NCBI GenBank assembly: GCA_005884155.1
Contig: VAXD01000076.1
Coordinates: forward strand, 1 to 19,209
From: Actinomycetota bacterium
Lineage (GTDB): Bacteria > Actinomycetota > Thermoleophilia > Gaiellales > Gaiellaceae
DNA: 19,209 nt
Direction: 5' to 3'
The notes beneath the pieces are model-generated. The model saw nothing but the letters and a program-made list of their open reading frames with translations, had not been told where the DNA came from and ran no database searches. The position numbers were made by a program, and so were the translations under genes. Positions 12,804-19,209 of the stretch are shown here, piece after piece (positions within the stretch are counted from its first letter, which is position 1; each line of letters begins with the position of its first letter).

Positions 12804-14097
12804 GGCGAAGTGGCTCGGCTGGCTCGACGAGCCCATGCGCATGCGCGGCCGGATCGGCGAGCTGCAGCGGTTCGCAGAGGACGTTGGTGCGCCCGGGGTG
12901 ATCGACACCTTCGTCCTGCTCGGGATGGGCGGCTCCAGCCTCGCTCCGCACGTGCTCAAGAAAACATTCGGCGTTCGCGCTTTCCACGTCCTCGACACGA
13001 CCCACCCGGCGATGATCCGCCACGCGACCGAGACACTCGACCTCGAGCGGACGCTCGTCATCGCGTCGTCCAAGTCCGGCACGACGCTCGAGACCCGCTG
13101 TCACCTCGACTACTTCTGGGCCAAGGCCGGCAAGCGCGGCGAGCACTTCGTCGCGATCACCGATCCCGGCTCCGAGCTGGAGAAGGTCGCCAAGGAGCGC
13201 GGCTTCCTGCGCGTCTTCGACGGCGAGCCGACGATCGGCGGGCGCTACTCGGCTCTGTCGGCGTTCGGGATCGTGCCTGCGACGCTGATGGGCATCGACC
13301 TCGAGCGCCTGTTCGAGCGCGTCGAGGAGATGGTCGAGGCCTGTCACGGCGAGGACGGCAACCCGGGCCTCGAGCTCGGGCTCGAGCTCGGCAACGGCTG
13401 GGCGGACGGCCGCGACAAGGTGACGATCAACCCGAACACCGGCGACTTCGGTCTCTGGGCCGAGCAGCTGCTCGCGGAGTCGACGGGCAAGGGGGGCAAG
13501 GGACTCGTGCCCGCGCCTGGGGAGAGCCCGGACGGCCCGGACCGCCTCGCCCCCGAGGTGCGGCTGCCGTCGCCGTACGAGGTCGGCCAGGAGTTCTTCC
13601 GCTGGGAGTTCGCGACCGCCGTCGCCGGCTCGATCCTCGGGATCAACCCATTCGACCAGCCGAACGTGCAGGCCGCGAAGGACAAGACGAACGAGGTGCT
13701 CGCAACCGGCAAGGAGCCCGACGTCGAGCCGCGCGGATCGCTCGACGAGCTCCTCGGCCAGGCGCGCCCGGGCGACTACGTCTGCGTCCAGGCGTTCATC
13801 GACCCGATGCGCGAGGGCGAGCTCGAGCCGCTGATCGAACGCGCGCGGGAGAAGACCGGCTGCGTCGTCACCCACGGCCTCGGCCCGCGCTACTTGCACT
13901 CGACGGGCCAGCTGCACAAGGGCGGGCCGAACACCGGGCTCTTCGTCCAGGTGGTCGACGATCCCGGGGAGGAGGTCGCGATCCCGGGCAAGAAGTTCGG
14001 CTTCCGGCGGCTGATCCGCGCCCAGGCCGCCGGCGACTTCGCCTCACTCGAGGAGCGCGACCGTCGCATCGTTCGCGTCAGATTGGAGGAGATCTAG
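12727..14097 (+). CDS. pgi: glucose-6-phosphate isomerase
   Basis: Interconverts glucose 6-phosphate and fructose 6-phosphate, linking glycolysis with zwf. 456 aa, shorter than the roughly 550-aa E. coli type. Visible SIS-fold motifs: LLGMGGSSLAPHVL (64-77), ASSKSGTTLET (sugar-phosphate site), TIGGRYSALSAFG, and GQEFFRWEFATAVAG plus NPFDQPNVQAAKDKT near the end. This short form resembles the Pgi half of bacterial Tal-Pgi fusion proteins, and tal lies one gene upstream. GTG 12727 is chosen for GGAAGAGG at 12715-12722 and the GTGA overlap with the true end of the hydrolase. A 12-bp tandem repeat (13369-13380, 13381-13392) encodes LELGLELG. The TAG stop shares one base with the GTG of gnd. Confidence 0.95.
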   Translation: MSTVAPAELVERIWARDATLWTGGDEAKWLGWLDEPMRMRGRIGELQRFAEDVGAPGVIDTFVLLGMGGSSLAPHVLKKTFGVRAFHVLDTTHPAMIRHATETLDLERTLVIASSKSGTTLETRCHLDYFWAKAGKRGEHFVAITDPGSELEKVAKERGFLRVFDGEPTIGGRYSALSAFGIVPATLMGIDLERLFERVEEMVEACHGEDGNPGLELGLELGNGWADGRDKVTINPNTGDFGLWAEQLLAESTGKGGKGLVPAPGESPDGPDRLAPEVRLPSPYEVGQEFFRWEFATAVAGSILGINPFDQPNVQAAKDKTNEVLATGKEPDVEPRGSLDELLGQARPGDYVCVQAFIDPMREGELEPLIERAREKTGCVVTHGLGPRYLHSTGQLHKGGPNTGLFVQVVDDPGEEVAIPGKKFGFRRLIRAQAAGDFASLEERDRRIVRVRLEEI

Positions 14098-15080
14098 TGC
14101 AGCTCGGAATGGTTGGCCTCGGCCGGATGGGCGGGAACATGACGAAGCGGCTCGAGGCTGCGGGCCACGACGTCAAGACCTACGACCCGCAGGTCGACTC
14201 GACGGCGTCGTCGCTCGAGGAGCTGGCACAGCAGCTCGACAAGCCGCGCTCGGTCTGGCTGATGATCCCGGCCGGGCTCGTCGATTCGGTTGTGGGCGAG
14301 CTGGCGCCACACCTCGAGCAGGGCGACACGATCGTCGACGGCGGCAACTCGTACTACGTCGACGACCTGCGCCGCCAGACGGAGCTGCGCGAGCGCGGGA
14401 TCCACTACGTCGACGTCGGCGTCAGCGGCGGCGTCTGGGGGCTACGTCGCGGCTACTGCCTGATGGTCGGCGGCGACGACGAGGCGGTCGAACGGCTCCG
14501 GCCGGTGTTCGAGGCGCTCGCACCGGGGGTCGACGCGGCCGAGCGGACGCCCGGCCGCGAGGGCGACCCGACGCCGGACGAACAGGGCTGGCTCCACTGC
14601 GGCCAGGTCGGCGCGGGCCACTTCGTGAAGATGGTCCACAACGGGATCGAGTACGGGATCATGCAGGCGTATTCCGAGGGCCTGAACGTGCTCAAGCACG
14701 CGAACGTCGGCTCGCGCGACGAAGCTCCGGACGCCGAGACCGCGCCGCTGCGCGACCCCGACCACTACCGCTACGAGCTCGATCTGGCGGCGATCACGGA
14801 GCTCTGGCGCCGTGGCTCGGTGATCGCGTCGTGGCTGCTCGACCTGACTGCGCAGGCGCTGCACCAGTCGCCGATGCTCGACGACTACGCCGGCCGCGTG
14901 AGCGACTCGGGCGAAGGCCGTTGGACAGTGCAGGCCGCAGTCGAGGAGGGCGTCCCGGTACCGGTGCTCGCGGCGTCGCTCTTCGACCGCTTCTCCTCCC
15001 GCGGCGAGGCCGAGTTCGGCAACCGCGTCCTGTCCGCGATGCGAAACGCCTTCGGCGGCCACCTCGAGAGGAGCGGCTAA
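14097..15080 (+). CDS. gnd: 6-phosphogluconate dehydrogenase (decarboxylating), short, probably NAD-preferring
   Basis: Oxidises 6-phosphogluconate to ribulose 5-phosphate and CO2. 327 aa, the short class rather than the 470-aa NADP enzyme. Seen: MVGLGRMGGNM (5-15, dinucleotide loop), DGGNSYYVDD (81-90), GVSGGVWGLRRGYCLMVGG (108-126) and GAGHFVKMVHNGIEYG (172-187), with the catalytic K178 and N182/E185. After the second strand the sequence is KTYDPQ with D30 where NADP enzymes carry Asn-Arg-Thr; an acidic residue here usually means NAD preference. Translation starts at GTG 14097, overlapping pgi's stop by one base, with GGAGGAG (14085-14091) five bases upstream. Last gene of the rpiB operon; it faces the cyclase/NB-ARC regulator across a 47-bp gap. 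Confidence 0.94.
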   Translation: MQLGMVGLGRMGGNMTKRLEAAGHDVKTYDPQVDSTASSLEELAQQLDKPRSVWLMIPAGLVDSVVGELAPHLEQGDTIVDGGNSYYVDDLRRQTELRERGIHYVDVGVSGGVWGLRRGYCLMVGGDDEAVERLRPVFEALAPGVDAAERTPGREGDPTPDEQGWLHCGQVGAGHFVKMVHNGIEYGIMQAYSEGLNVLKHANVGSRDEAPDAETAPLRDPDHYRYELDLAAITELWRRGSVIASWLLDLTAQALHQSPMLDDYAGRVSDSGEGRWTVQAAVEEGVPVPVLAASLFDRFSSRGEAEFGNRVLSAMRNAFGGHLERSG

Positions 15081-15111
15081 ACAAGACGCCGTCCGAGGCC
15101 ACGCGAGCGCA

Positions 15112-15125
15112 GCCTCTGCGGAGGC
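15112..15125. terminator. short hairpin between convergent gnd and regulator genes
   Basis: GCCTC (15112-15116), loop TGCG, GAGGC (15121-15125); GAGGC at 15095-15099 could compete for the first arm. Located in the 47-bp convergent gap. Only 5 bp and no T-run, so weak support for a bidirectional terminator. Confidence 0.25.
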
Positions 15126-15127
15126 GG

Positions 15128-17722
15128 TCAGGCGGCGGAGAGTGCGTAGTCTGCGGCCTCGTCGAGACTCATCGCCTGGCCCTCCGCCGAGGCTCGGTCC
15201 CAGATTTCCGGGTTGCAGGACGCTTTCACGCTCTCGACGATCTCCCGGTGGTCGGGATCACCGGCCTCGTTGGGTGCAAGAAGCGAGAGGTGGAATGCGG
15301 CTGCAGCTACGAGCCGAGCAGCCCGCGCCGCGTCTCCCGTGGCCATGGCGATCCCGGCAAGCCGGAAGATCAGCTCAGCCGCGCGTACCTTCATGCCGAG
15401 CTCTTGTGCGAGGCGCAGGCTTTCCCGGGTATGGCTGCCTGCCTCCTCCCACCGCTCCTCGCGATACGCCACCCGGCCGAGCCCCCCGAGCGCGAAGAGG
15501 ATGTGCCTTTTGTCCCCGATCCCCGTGGCGATCTCGGCTGCCTCGGCGTACATGGCGGCAGCCTTGTTTGTATCCCCATCCAGCAGCGCCATCTCGGCGA
15601 CGTTGACCAGCATGAGAGCGATCCGCGAGAGATCGCCGATCTGGCGGCGTAGCTCCAGGCTCTCCTCAAAGTAGGCCCTCGCCCGCTCGTTCTCTCCCAG
15701 CAAGTGCACCACCCCGCCTACGTTGTTCAGAGCGATCGAGAGCGCAAAGTCGTCGCCTGCGGCGCGCGCGAGAGCGATCGCTTCCTCGCCCACGGCCAGT
15801 GCCTCCCGACGATCTGACGTGCTGCTGAGAGACTCGGCCCGAATGGCGCACAGGGTGGCGGCCACGATCGCGGCCCCCGCGCTGTCTCCCAGCTCCTTCG
15901 CGTACGCGAGGCCCGCTTCGAGCAGATCGAGGGCCTCCTCGTTCTCGTTCTGCTCGGCGGCGAGGTAGCCGGCCCCGTGGAGCACCTTGGCGCGGGCCTT
16001 CGACGGCTCGTCCGGGACGGCGTCGAGTGCTCGCCGCAACCGACGGCGGGCCTCTGTGACGTGGCCGTGCATGTACCAGAACAGCCACAGCGACCCCGCG
16101 AGCCTTACCGCGCCGTCGCCGTCACCGTGGTCGAAGAACCAGTCGAGGCTCGTACGCAGGTTGTCGTGCTCGTCCTCCAGGCGTTCCAGCCAGACAGCCT
16201 GCTCGGCTCCTGTCAGGAACGGCTCGGCCTCCTCGGCGAGGGCGAGGAACCACTCCGCGTGTCGGCGACCGCTCGAGTCGGCCTGGCCCGAGTCTTCGAG
16301 CTGCTCGAGCGCGTATTCGCGGATCGTCTCGAGCATCCAGAAGCGGGCGTCGGTGTGGCGGACGAGGCTCTTGTCGACGAGCGACTGAAGCGTGTCGAGG
16401 TCGGCGCCGGTGACTGCCTCCGCAGCGTCGAGTGTGCAACCGCCGGAGAAGACGGCGATGCGCGCGAAGAGCTGCTTCTCGTCGTCGGCGAGAAGGTCGT
16501 GCGACCACTCGATCGTCGCGCGGAGCGTGAGCTGGCGCGCTTCCGCATCGCGGCCGCCTTTCAGGAGATCGAGGCGCTGGGCGAGCCGGTCGAGGATCTG
16601 CGGCGGGGTAAGGACACCGGTGCGGGCCGCGGCGAGCTCGACGGCGAGCGGGAGGTCGTCGAGGCGGCGACAGAGCTCGGCGGTCGTCTCGTCCGGATCA
16701 AGTCCGCTCCGCTCAGAGAAAAGCGTTACAGCCTCCGGCTCGGCGAGCGGCGGTACGGAGTACTCGACTTCGCCGCGCACGCGGAGCAGCTCGCGGCTGG
16801 TCACGAGCAGGTGGAGGTTCGGGCAGGCCTCGACGAGCGAGGCGAGCTCGGGCGCTGCTTCGATGACCTGCTCCAGGTTGTCGAGGAGGAGCAGTAGCTC
16901 CCGCTCGCCGATGTGGTCCGCGAGGCCGTCCTTCGCCCCGAGGGTCTGCCCGACCGTTTCGAGGACGAGTTTCTGGTCGCGGAGCACCGCAAGGCCGATC
17001 CAGAACACGCCGGCCTTGAAGTCTCCGACCAGCTCCGAAGCCGCCTCGATCGACAGCCGCGTCTTGCCCGATCCGCCCGGCCCGCTCAGCGTGACGAACC
17101 GATGCCCGCGCACCAGCTCCGCCACCTCAGCCGTCTCCTGCTCACGTCCGACGAACGAGGACGCCGGCCGCGGCAGGTTCGTATTGGAGATCGTCTTGAG
17201 GGGCGGGAAGCGTTCCTCGCCAAGCTGGAAGATCGCCACCGGCTCGGAAAAGTCCTTCAGCCGATGCTCGCCGAGGTCGGTAACGCCGCCGTTCAACAAC
17301 GCCCGCGTTGCCGCCGACAACAGCACCTGCCCGCCGTGACCCGCGGCCGCGATCCGCGCCCCGAGGTGGACGTCCTCGCCGACGTAACCCTCCCCGGTTA
17401 GAAGCGGCTCGCCGGTGTGCAGCCCCATCCGGATCTGGATCGGACCCGGCTCGAGCGCCACATTCGTTGCCGCCGCAGCAGCGACCCCCGCCCGGGCATC
17501 GGCGAACACGAACAAGAACGCATCACCCTGCGTGTCTACCTCGACACCGCCCTCGGCGGAGAAGAGCTTGCGAAGCACTCGACGATGCTCTGCAAGCGCC
17601 TCTGCGTATGCCTCCGCTCCGAGTTCGTGCAGCAGCCGCGTCGACCCCTCGACGTCAGTGAACAGGAAGGTGACGGTCGCGCTTGGGAGCCGGCGCCGCA
17701 TGCCAGGATGATCGCCGCCCAT
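15128..17722 (-). CDS. cyclase-like domain / NB-ARC ATPase / TPR regulator
   Basis: Large STAND-type signalling protein, 864 aa, soluble. Residues 14-170: class III nucleotide cyclase homology domain with both metal aspartates (D23 in FTDVEGST, D67 in TQGDAF) and the transition-state R123; but the base-specifying Lys is D63 and the transition-state Asn is H119, so cyclase activity or ATP specificity is doubtful. Residues 186-520: NB-ARC ATPase with FVGRE, Walker A GPGGSGKT (214-221), Walker B LLLLLDN (D281), sensor TSR (308-310) and LPLAVELAAAR (357-367). Residues about 520-840: TPR-like helical repeats for partner binding. AfsR-like, but without OmpR/BTAD DNA-binding domains. The start may be ATG 17722 or ATG 17701 (the latter gives MRRRLPSATVTFLFTD, common in relatives). 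It lies between gnd and zwf, convergent and divergent respectively; a role in sensing for this pathway is only suggested. Confidence 0.92.
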   Translation of the reverse strand: MGGDHPGMRRRLPSATVTFLFTDVEGSTRLLHELGAEAYAEALAEHRRVLRKLFSAEGGVEVDTQGDAFLFVFADARAGVAAAAATNVALEPGPIQIRMGLHTGEPLLTGEGYVGEDVHLGARIAAAGHGGQVLLSAATRALLNGGVTDLGEHRLKDFSEPVAIFQLGEERFPPLKTISNTNLPRPASSFVGREQETAEVAELVRGHRFVTLSGPGGSGKTRLSIEAASELVGDFKAGVFWIGLAVLRDQKLVLETVGQTLGAKDGLADHIGERELLLLLDNLEQVIEAAPELASLVEACPNLHLLVTSRELLRVRGEVEYSVPPLAEPEAVTLFSERSGLDPDETTAELCRRLDDLPLAVELAAARTGVLTPPQILDRLAQRLDLLKGGRDAEARQLTLRATIEWSHDLLADDEKQLFARIAVFSGGCTLDAAEAVTGADLDTLQSLVDKSLVRHTDARFWMLETIREYALEQLEDSGQADSSGRRHAEWFLALAEEAEPFLTGAEQAVWLERLEDEHDNLRTSLDWFFDHGDGDGAVRLAGSLWLFWYMHGHVTEARRRLRRALDAVPDEPSKARAKVLHGAGYLAAEQNENEEALDLLEAGLAYAKELGDSAGAAIVAATLCAIRAESLSSTSDRREALAVGEEAIALARAAGDDFALSIALNNVGGVVHLLGENERARAYFEESLELRRQIGDLSRIALMLVNVAEMALLDGDTNKAAAMYAEAAEIATGIGDKRHILFALGGLGRVAYREERWEEAGSHTRESLRLAQELGMKVRAAELIFRLAGIAMATGDAARAARLVAAAAFHLSLLAPNEAGDPDHREIVESVKASCNPEIWDRASAEGQAMSLDEAADYALSAA

Positions 17723-17773
17723 TGATCGTTAGTCCATAGTCGTTCTCGGTGCGGCGGTGCCGCGCGGGGCATC

Positions 17774-17779
17774 TAGGCT
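17774..17779 (+). promoter_or_regulatory. -10-like box of a leaderless start (zwf)
   Basis: TAGGCT ends 6 nt before the GTG start at 17786, with no SD between. The same hexamer precedes the FGGY kinase gene. The 63-bp gap to the divergent regulator gene also has to hold that gene's promoter, for which I see no clean TANNNT at the right distance. Confidence 0.5.
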
Positions 17780-17785
17780 TCAGCC

Positions 17786-19209
17786 GTGGCGACGACGCAG
17801 AAGCCGGCGGCCGCGGAGGAGAACCCGCTTCTCGAGGGCCTGCGGCTTCGGCGCACGCCGGACCCATGCGCGCTCGTCATCTTCGGCGCCTCGGGCGATC
17901 TGACGAAGCGCAAGCTCTTCCCGGCGCTCTACTCGCTCGCGCTACGGCGGTTGCTGCCCGAGAAGTTCGGGATCGTCGGCGTCGCCCGCACCGAGGAATC
18001 GGACGACCAGTTCCGCGAGGCGATGAAGGCGGCGGTGCAGGAGTTCGGCCGCGACGACTTCCGCGACGAGACTTGGGACTGGCTCGCGGAGCGGACGCGC
18101 TACCTCGCGACCGACTTCTCCGCCGAGGAGGGCCAGCAGCAGCTCGTCAAGACACTGAATGAGCTCGACAAGGATTACGGCACCGGCGGCAACCGCGTCT
18201 ACTACTTCGCCGTCCCGCCGAGCGCCATCGCGGCGCTGATCCGCGAGATCGGCGAGCACCGTTCGACCGAGGGCTGGACGCGTCTGATCATCGAGAAGCC
18301 GTTCGGGCGAGACCTCGCCTCCGCCCGGGAGCTGAACGCCGAGCTGCAGCAGAACTTCGACGAGAGCGAGGTCTTCCGGATCGACCACTACCTCGGCAAG
18401 GAAACGGTCCAGAACCTGCTTGCGCTGCGCTTCGCGAACGGGATCTTCGAGCCGATCTGGAACCGCCAGTTCGTCGACCACGTCCAGATCACCGTCGCCG
18501 AGTCGATCGGGATCGAGGGCCGCGCGGCGTTCTACGAGCAGGCGGGCGCGATCCGCGACATCTTCCAGAACCACCTGCTGCAGCTCGTCGCCCTGACGGC
18601 GATGGAACCGCCGATCGACTTTACGGCCGACTCGGTGCGGAACGAGAAGGTCAAGGTGCTGCGCGCAATGCACACGCCGGGGCCGAAGCACGTCGTCCGC
18701 GGCCAGTACGGGCGCGGGTACGTCGAGGCCGAGGAGGTTCCGGGCTACCGCGAGGAGGAGGGCGTCGCGCGGGACTCGCTGACGGAGACGTTCGTCGCCG
18801 CGAAGCTGTTCGTCGACAACTGGCGCTGGGCGGACACGCCGTTCTACGTCCGCGCGGGCAAGCGGCTGGCGCGCCGCGAGACCACCATCGCGATCGAGTT
18901 CAAGCGCGCGCCGCACCCGCCGTTCGAGGACTCCGCCGAGGAGGAGTTGCGCCCGAACGTGCTCGTCGTCCACATCCAGCCGGACGAGGGCGTCTCGCTC
19001 GAGTTCGCCGCCAAGGTGCCAGGCCAGGGCCTGACGCTCCGCACGGTGCACATGGACTTCCTTTACGGCGGCGCGTTCCGAACCGGCATCCCCGAGGCCT
19101 ACGAGCGGTTGATCCTCGACTGCCTCCTCGGCGACGCGACGCTCTTCACGCGCTCGGACGAGGTCGAGGAGCAGTGGTCGCTGGTCGACGCGATCGTCGC
19201 GTTCTGGCA
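17786..19209 (+). CDS. zwf: glucose-6-phosphate 1-dehydrogenase (3' end beyond the window)
   Basis: First enzyme of the oxidative pentose-phosphate branch: glucose 6-phosphate to 6-phosphogluconolactone with NAD(P)+. The frame is open from GTG 17786 to the window edge, 474 codons; full-length enzymes have about 490-520, so only the last few dozen residues are missing. Seen: IFGASGDLTKRKLFPALY (residues 32-49, dinucleotide loop), YYFAVPPSAI, IIEKPFGRD, the active-site RIDHYLGKETVQN (198-210, with H201 and K205), RFANGIFEPIWNR, FQNHLLQLVALTAMEPP, PFYVRAGKRL and MDFLYGGAF. The N-terminal 25 residues are a variable, charged extension. Leaderless-looking start. It is transcribed away from the cyclase/NB-ARC regulator and separately from the rpiB-gnd operon. 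An opcA or 6-phosphogluconolactonase gene often follows but would be outside the window. Confidence 0.96.
   Translation, partial: MATTQKPAAAEENPLLEGLRLRRTPDPCALVIFGASGDLTKRKLFPALYSLALRRLLPEKFGIVGVARTEESDDQFREAMKAAVQEFGRDDFRDETWDWLAERTRYLATDFSAEEGQQQLVKTLNELDKDYGTGGNRVYYFAVPPSAIAALIREIGEHRSTEGWTRLIIEKPFGRDLASARELNAELQQNFDESEVFRIDHYLGKETVQNLLALRFANGIFEPIWNRQFVDHVQITVAESIGIEGRAAFYEQAGAIRDIFQNHLLQLVALTAMEPPIDFTADSVRNEKVKVLRAMHTPGPKHVVRGQYGRGYVEAEEVPGYREEEGVARDSLTETFVAAKLFVDNWRWADTPFYVRAGKRLARRETTIAIEFKRAPHPPFEDSAEEELRPNVLVVHIQPDEGVSLEFAAKVPGQGLTLRTVHMDFLYGGAFRTGIPEAYERLILDCLLGDATLFTRSDEVEEQWSLVDAIVAFW

Noticed and set aside
13369..13392. 12-bp tandem repeat in pgi
   Set aside because: In frame, encodes LELGLELG within a helix-like region; a minor length variation with no sign of a functional repeat.
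12376..13917. Long minus-strand ORF opposite hydrolase and pgi
   Set aside because: Low-complexity RA/LE-rich translation with no motif; the plus strand encodes clear Pgi and hydrolase motifs.
17942..19051. Long minus-strand ORF opposite zwf
   Set aside because: The plus strand in this stretch encodes unmistakable glucose-6-phosphate dehydrogenase motifs from 17786 to the edge; the antisense frame shows none.

Overview
The window is GC-rich, almost fully coding DNA from an actinobacterium. The gene content (a PdtaR-type ANTAR regulator, a cyclase/NB-ARC/TPR regulator, a 368-residue transaldolase, a 327-residue decarboxylating 6-phosphogluconate dehydrogenase) and the widespread leaderless starts suggest a deep-branching group such as Thermoleophilia (Solirubrobacterales/Gaiellales). 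That placement is inference from gene style, not from a marker gene.

The left part (1-5343) is a patchwork of short units: a creatininase-family amidohydrolase, two GNAT acetyltransferases, a small cupin, an alpha/beta hydrolase with a terminator-like hairpin behind it, a 325-bp gene-free stretch dense in inverted repeats leading into a small membrane-like ORF, an ANT(6)/AadK-type aminoglycoside adenylyltransferase broken by one in-frame TGA, and a PdtaR-like response regulator with an RNA-binding ANTAR domain. A two-domain ABC-F ATPase follows (5340-7214, minus strand).

The right part (7240 to the end) is a pentose-phosphate and glucose-6-phosphate cluster: a gluconokinase-like FGGY kinase; transketolase on the minus strand, split by a 1-nt frameshift; the plus-strand operon rpiB-tal-(alpha/beta hydrolase)-pgi-gnd; and zwf, cut off by the right edge. 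Together these cover Glc6P/Fru6P interconversion, both dehydrogenases of the oxidative branch, gluconate entry and the sugar rearrangements. Between gnd and zwf, on the opposite strand, lies an 864-residue regulator with a class III cyclase-like domain, an NB-ARC ATPase and TPR repeats.

Three features stand out beyond the gene list. First, nearly every transcript-leading gene has a TANNNT hexamer 6-9 nt before its start codon and no Shine-Dalgarno sequence, while operon-internal genes have purine-rich SD sequences: a consistent leaderless/led division. Second, three convergent pairs share their stop codons inside a YTAG tetranucleotide. Third, three genes are damaged by small lesions (a TGA at a conserved Trp, a 1-nt insertion in tkt, a 3'-end frameshift in the operon hydrolase), which are either sequencing errors or real decay. 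The most novel candidate is the hairpin-rich leader at 3438-3648. I found no RNA gene of a known class, insertion sequence, CRISPR array or integrase.
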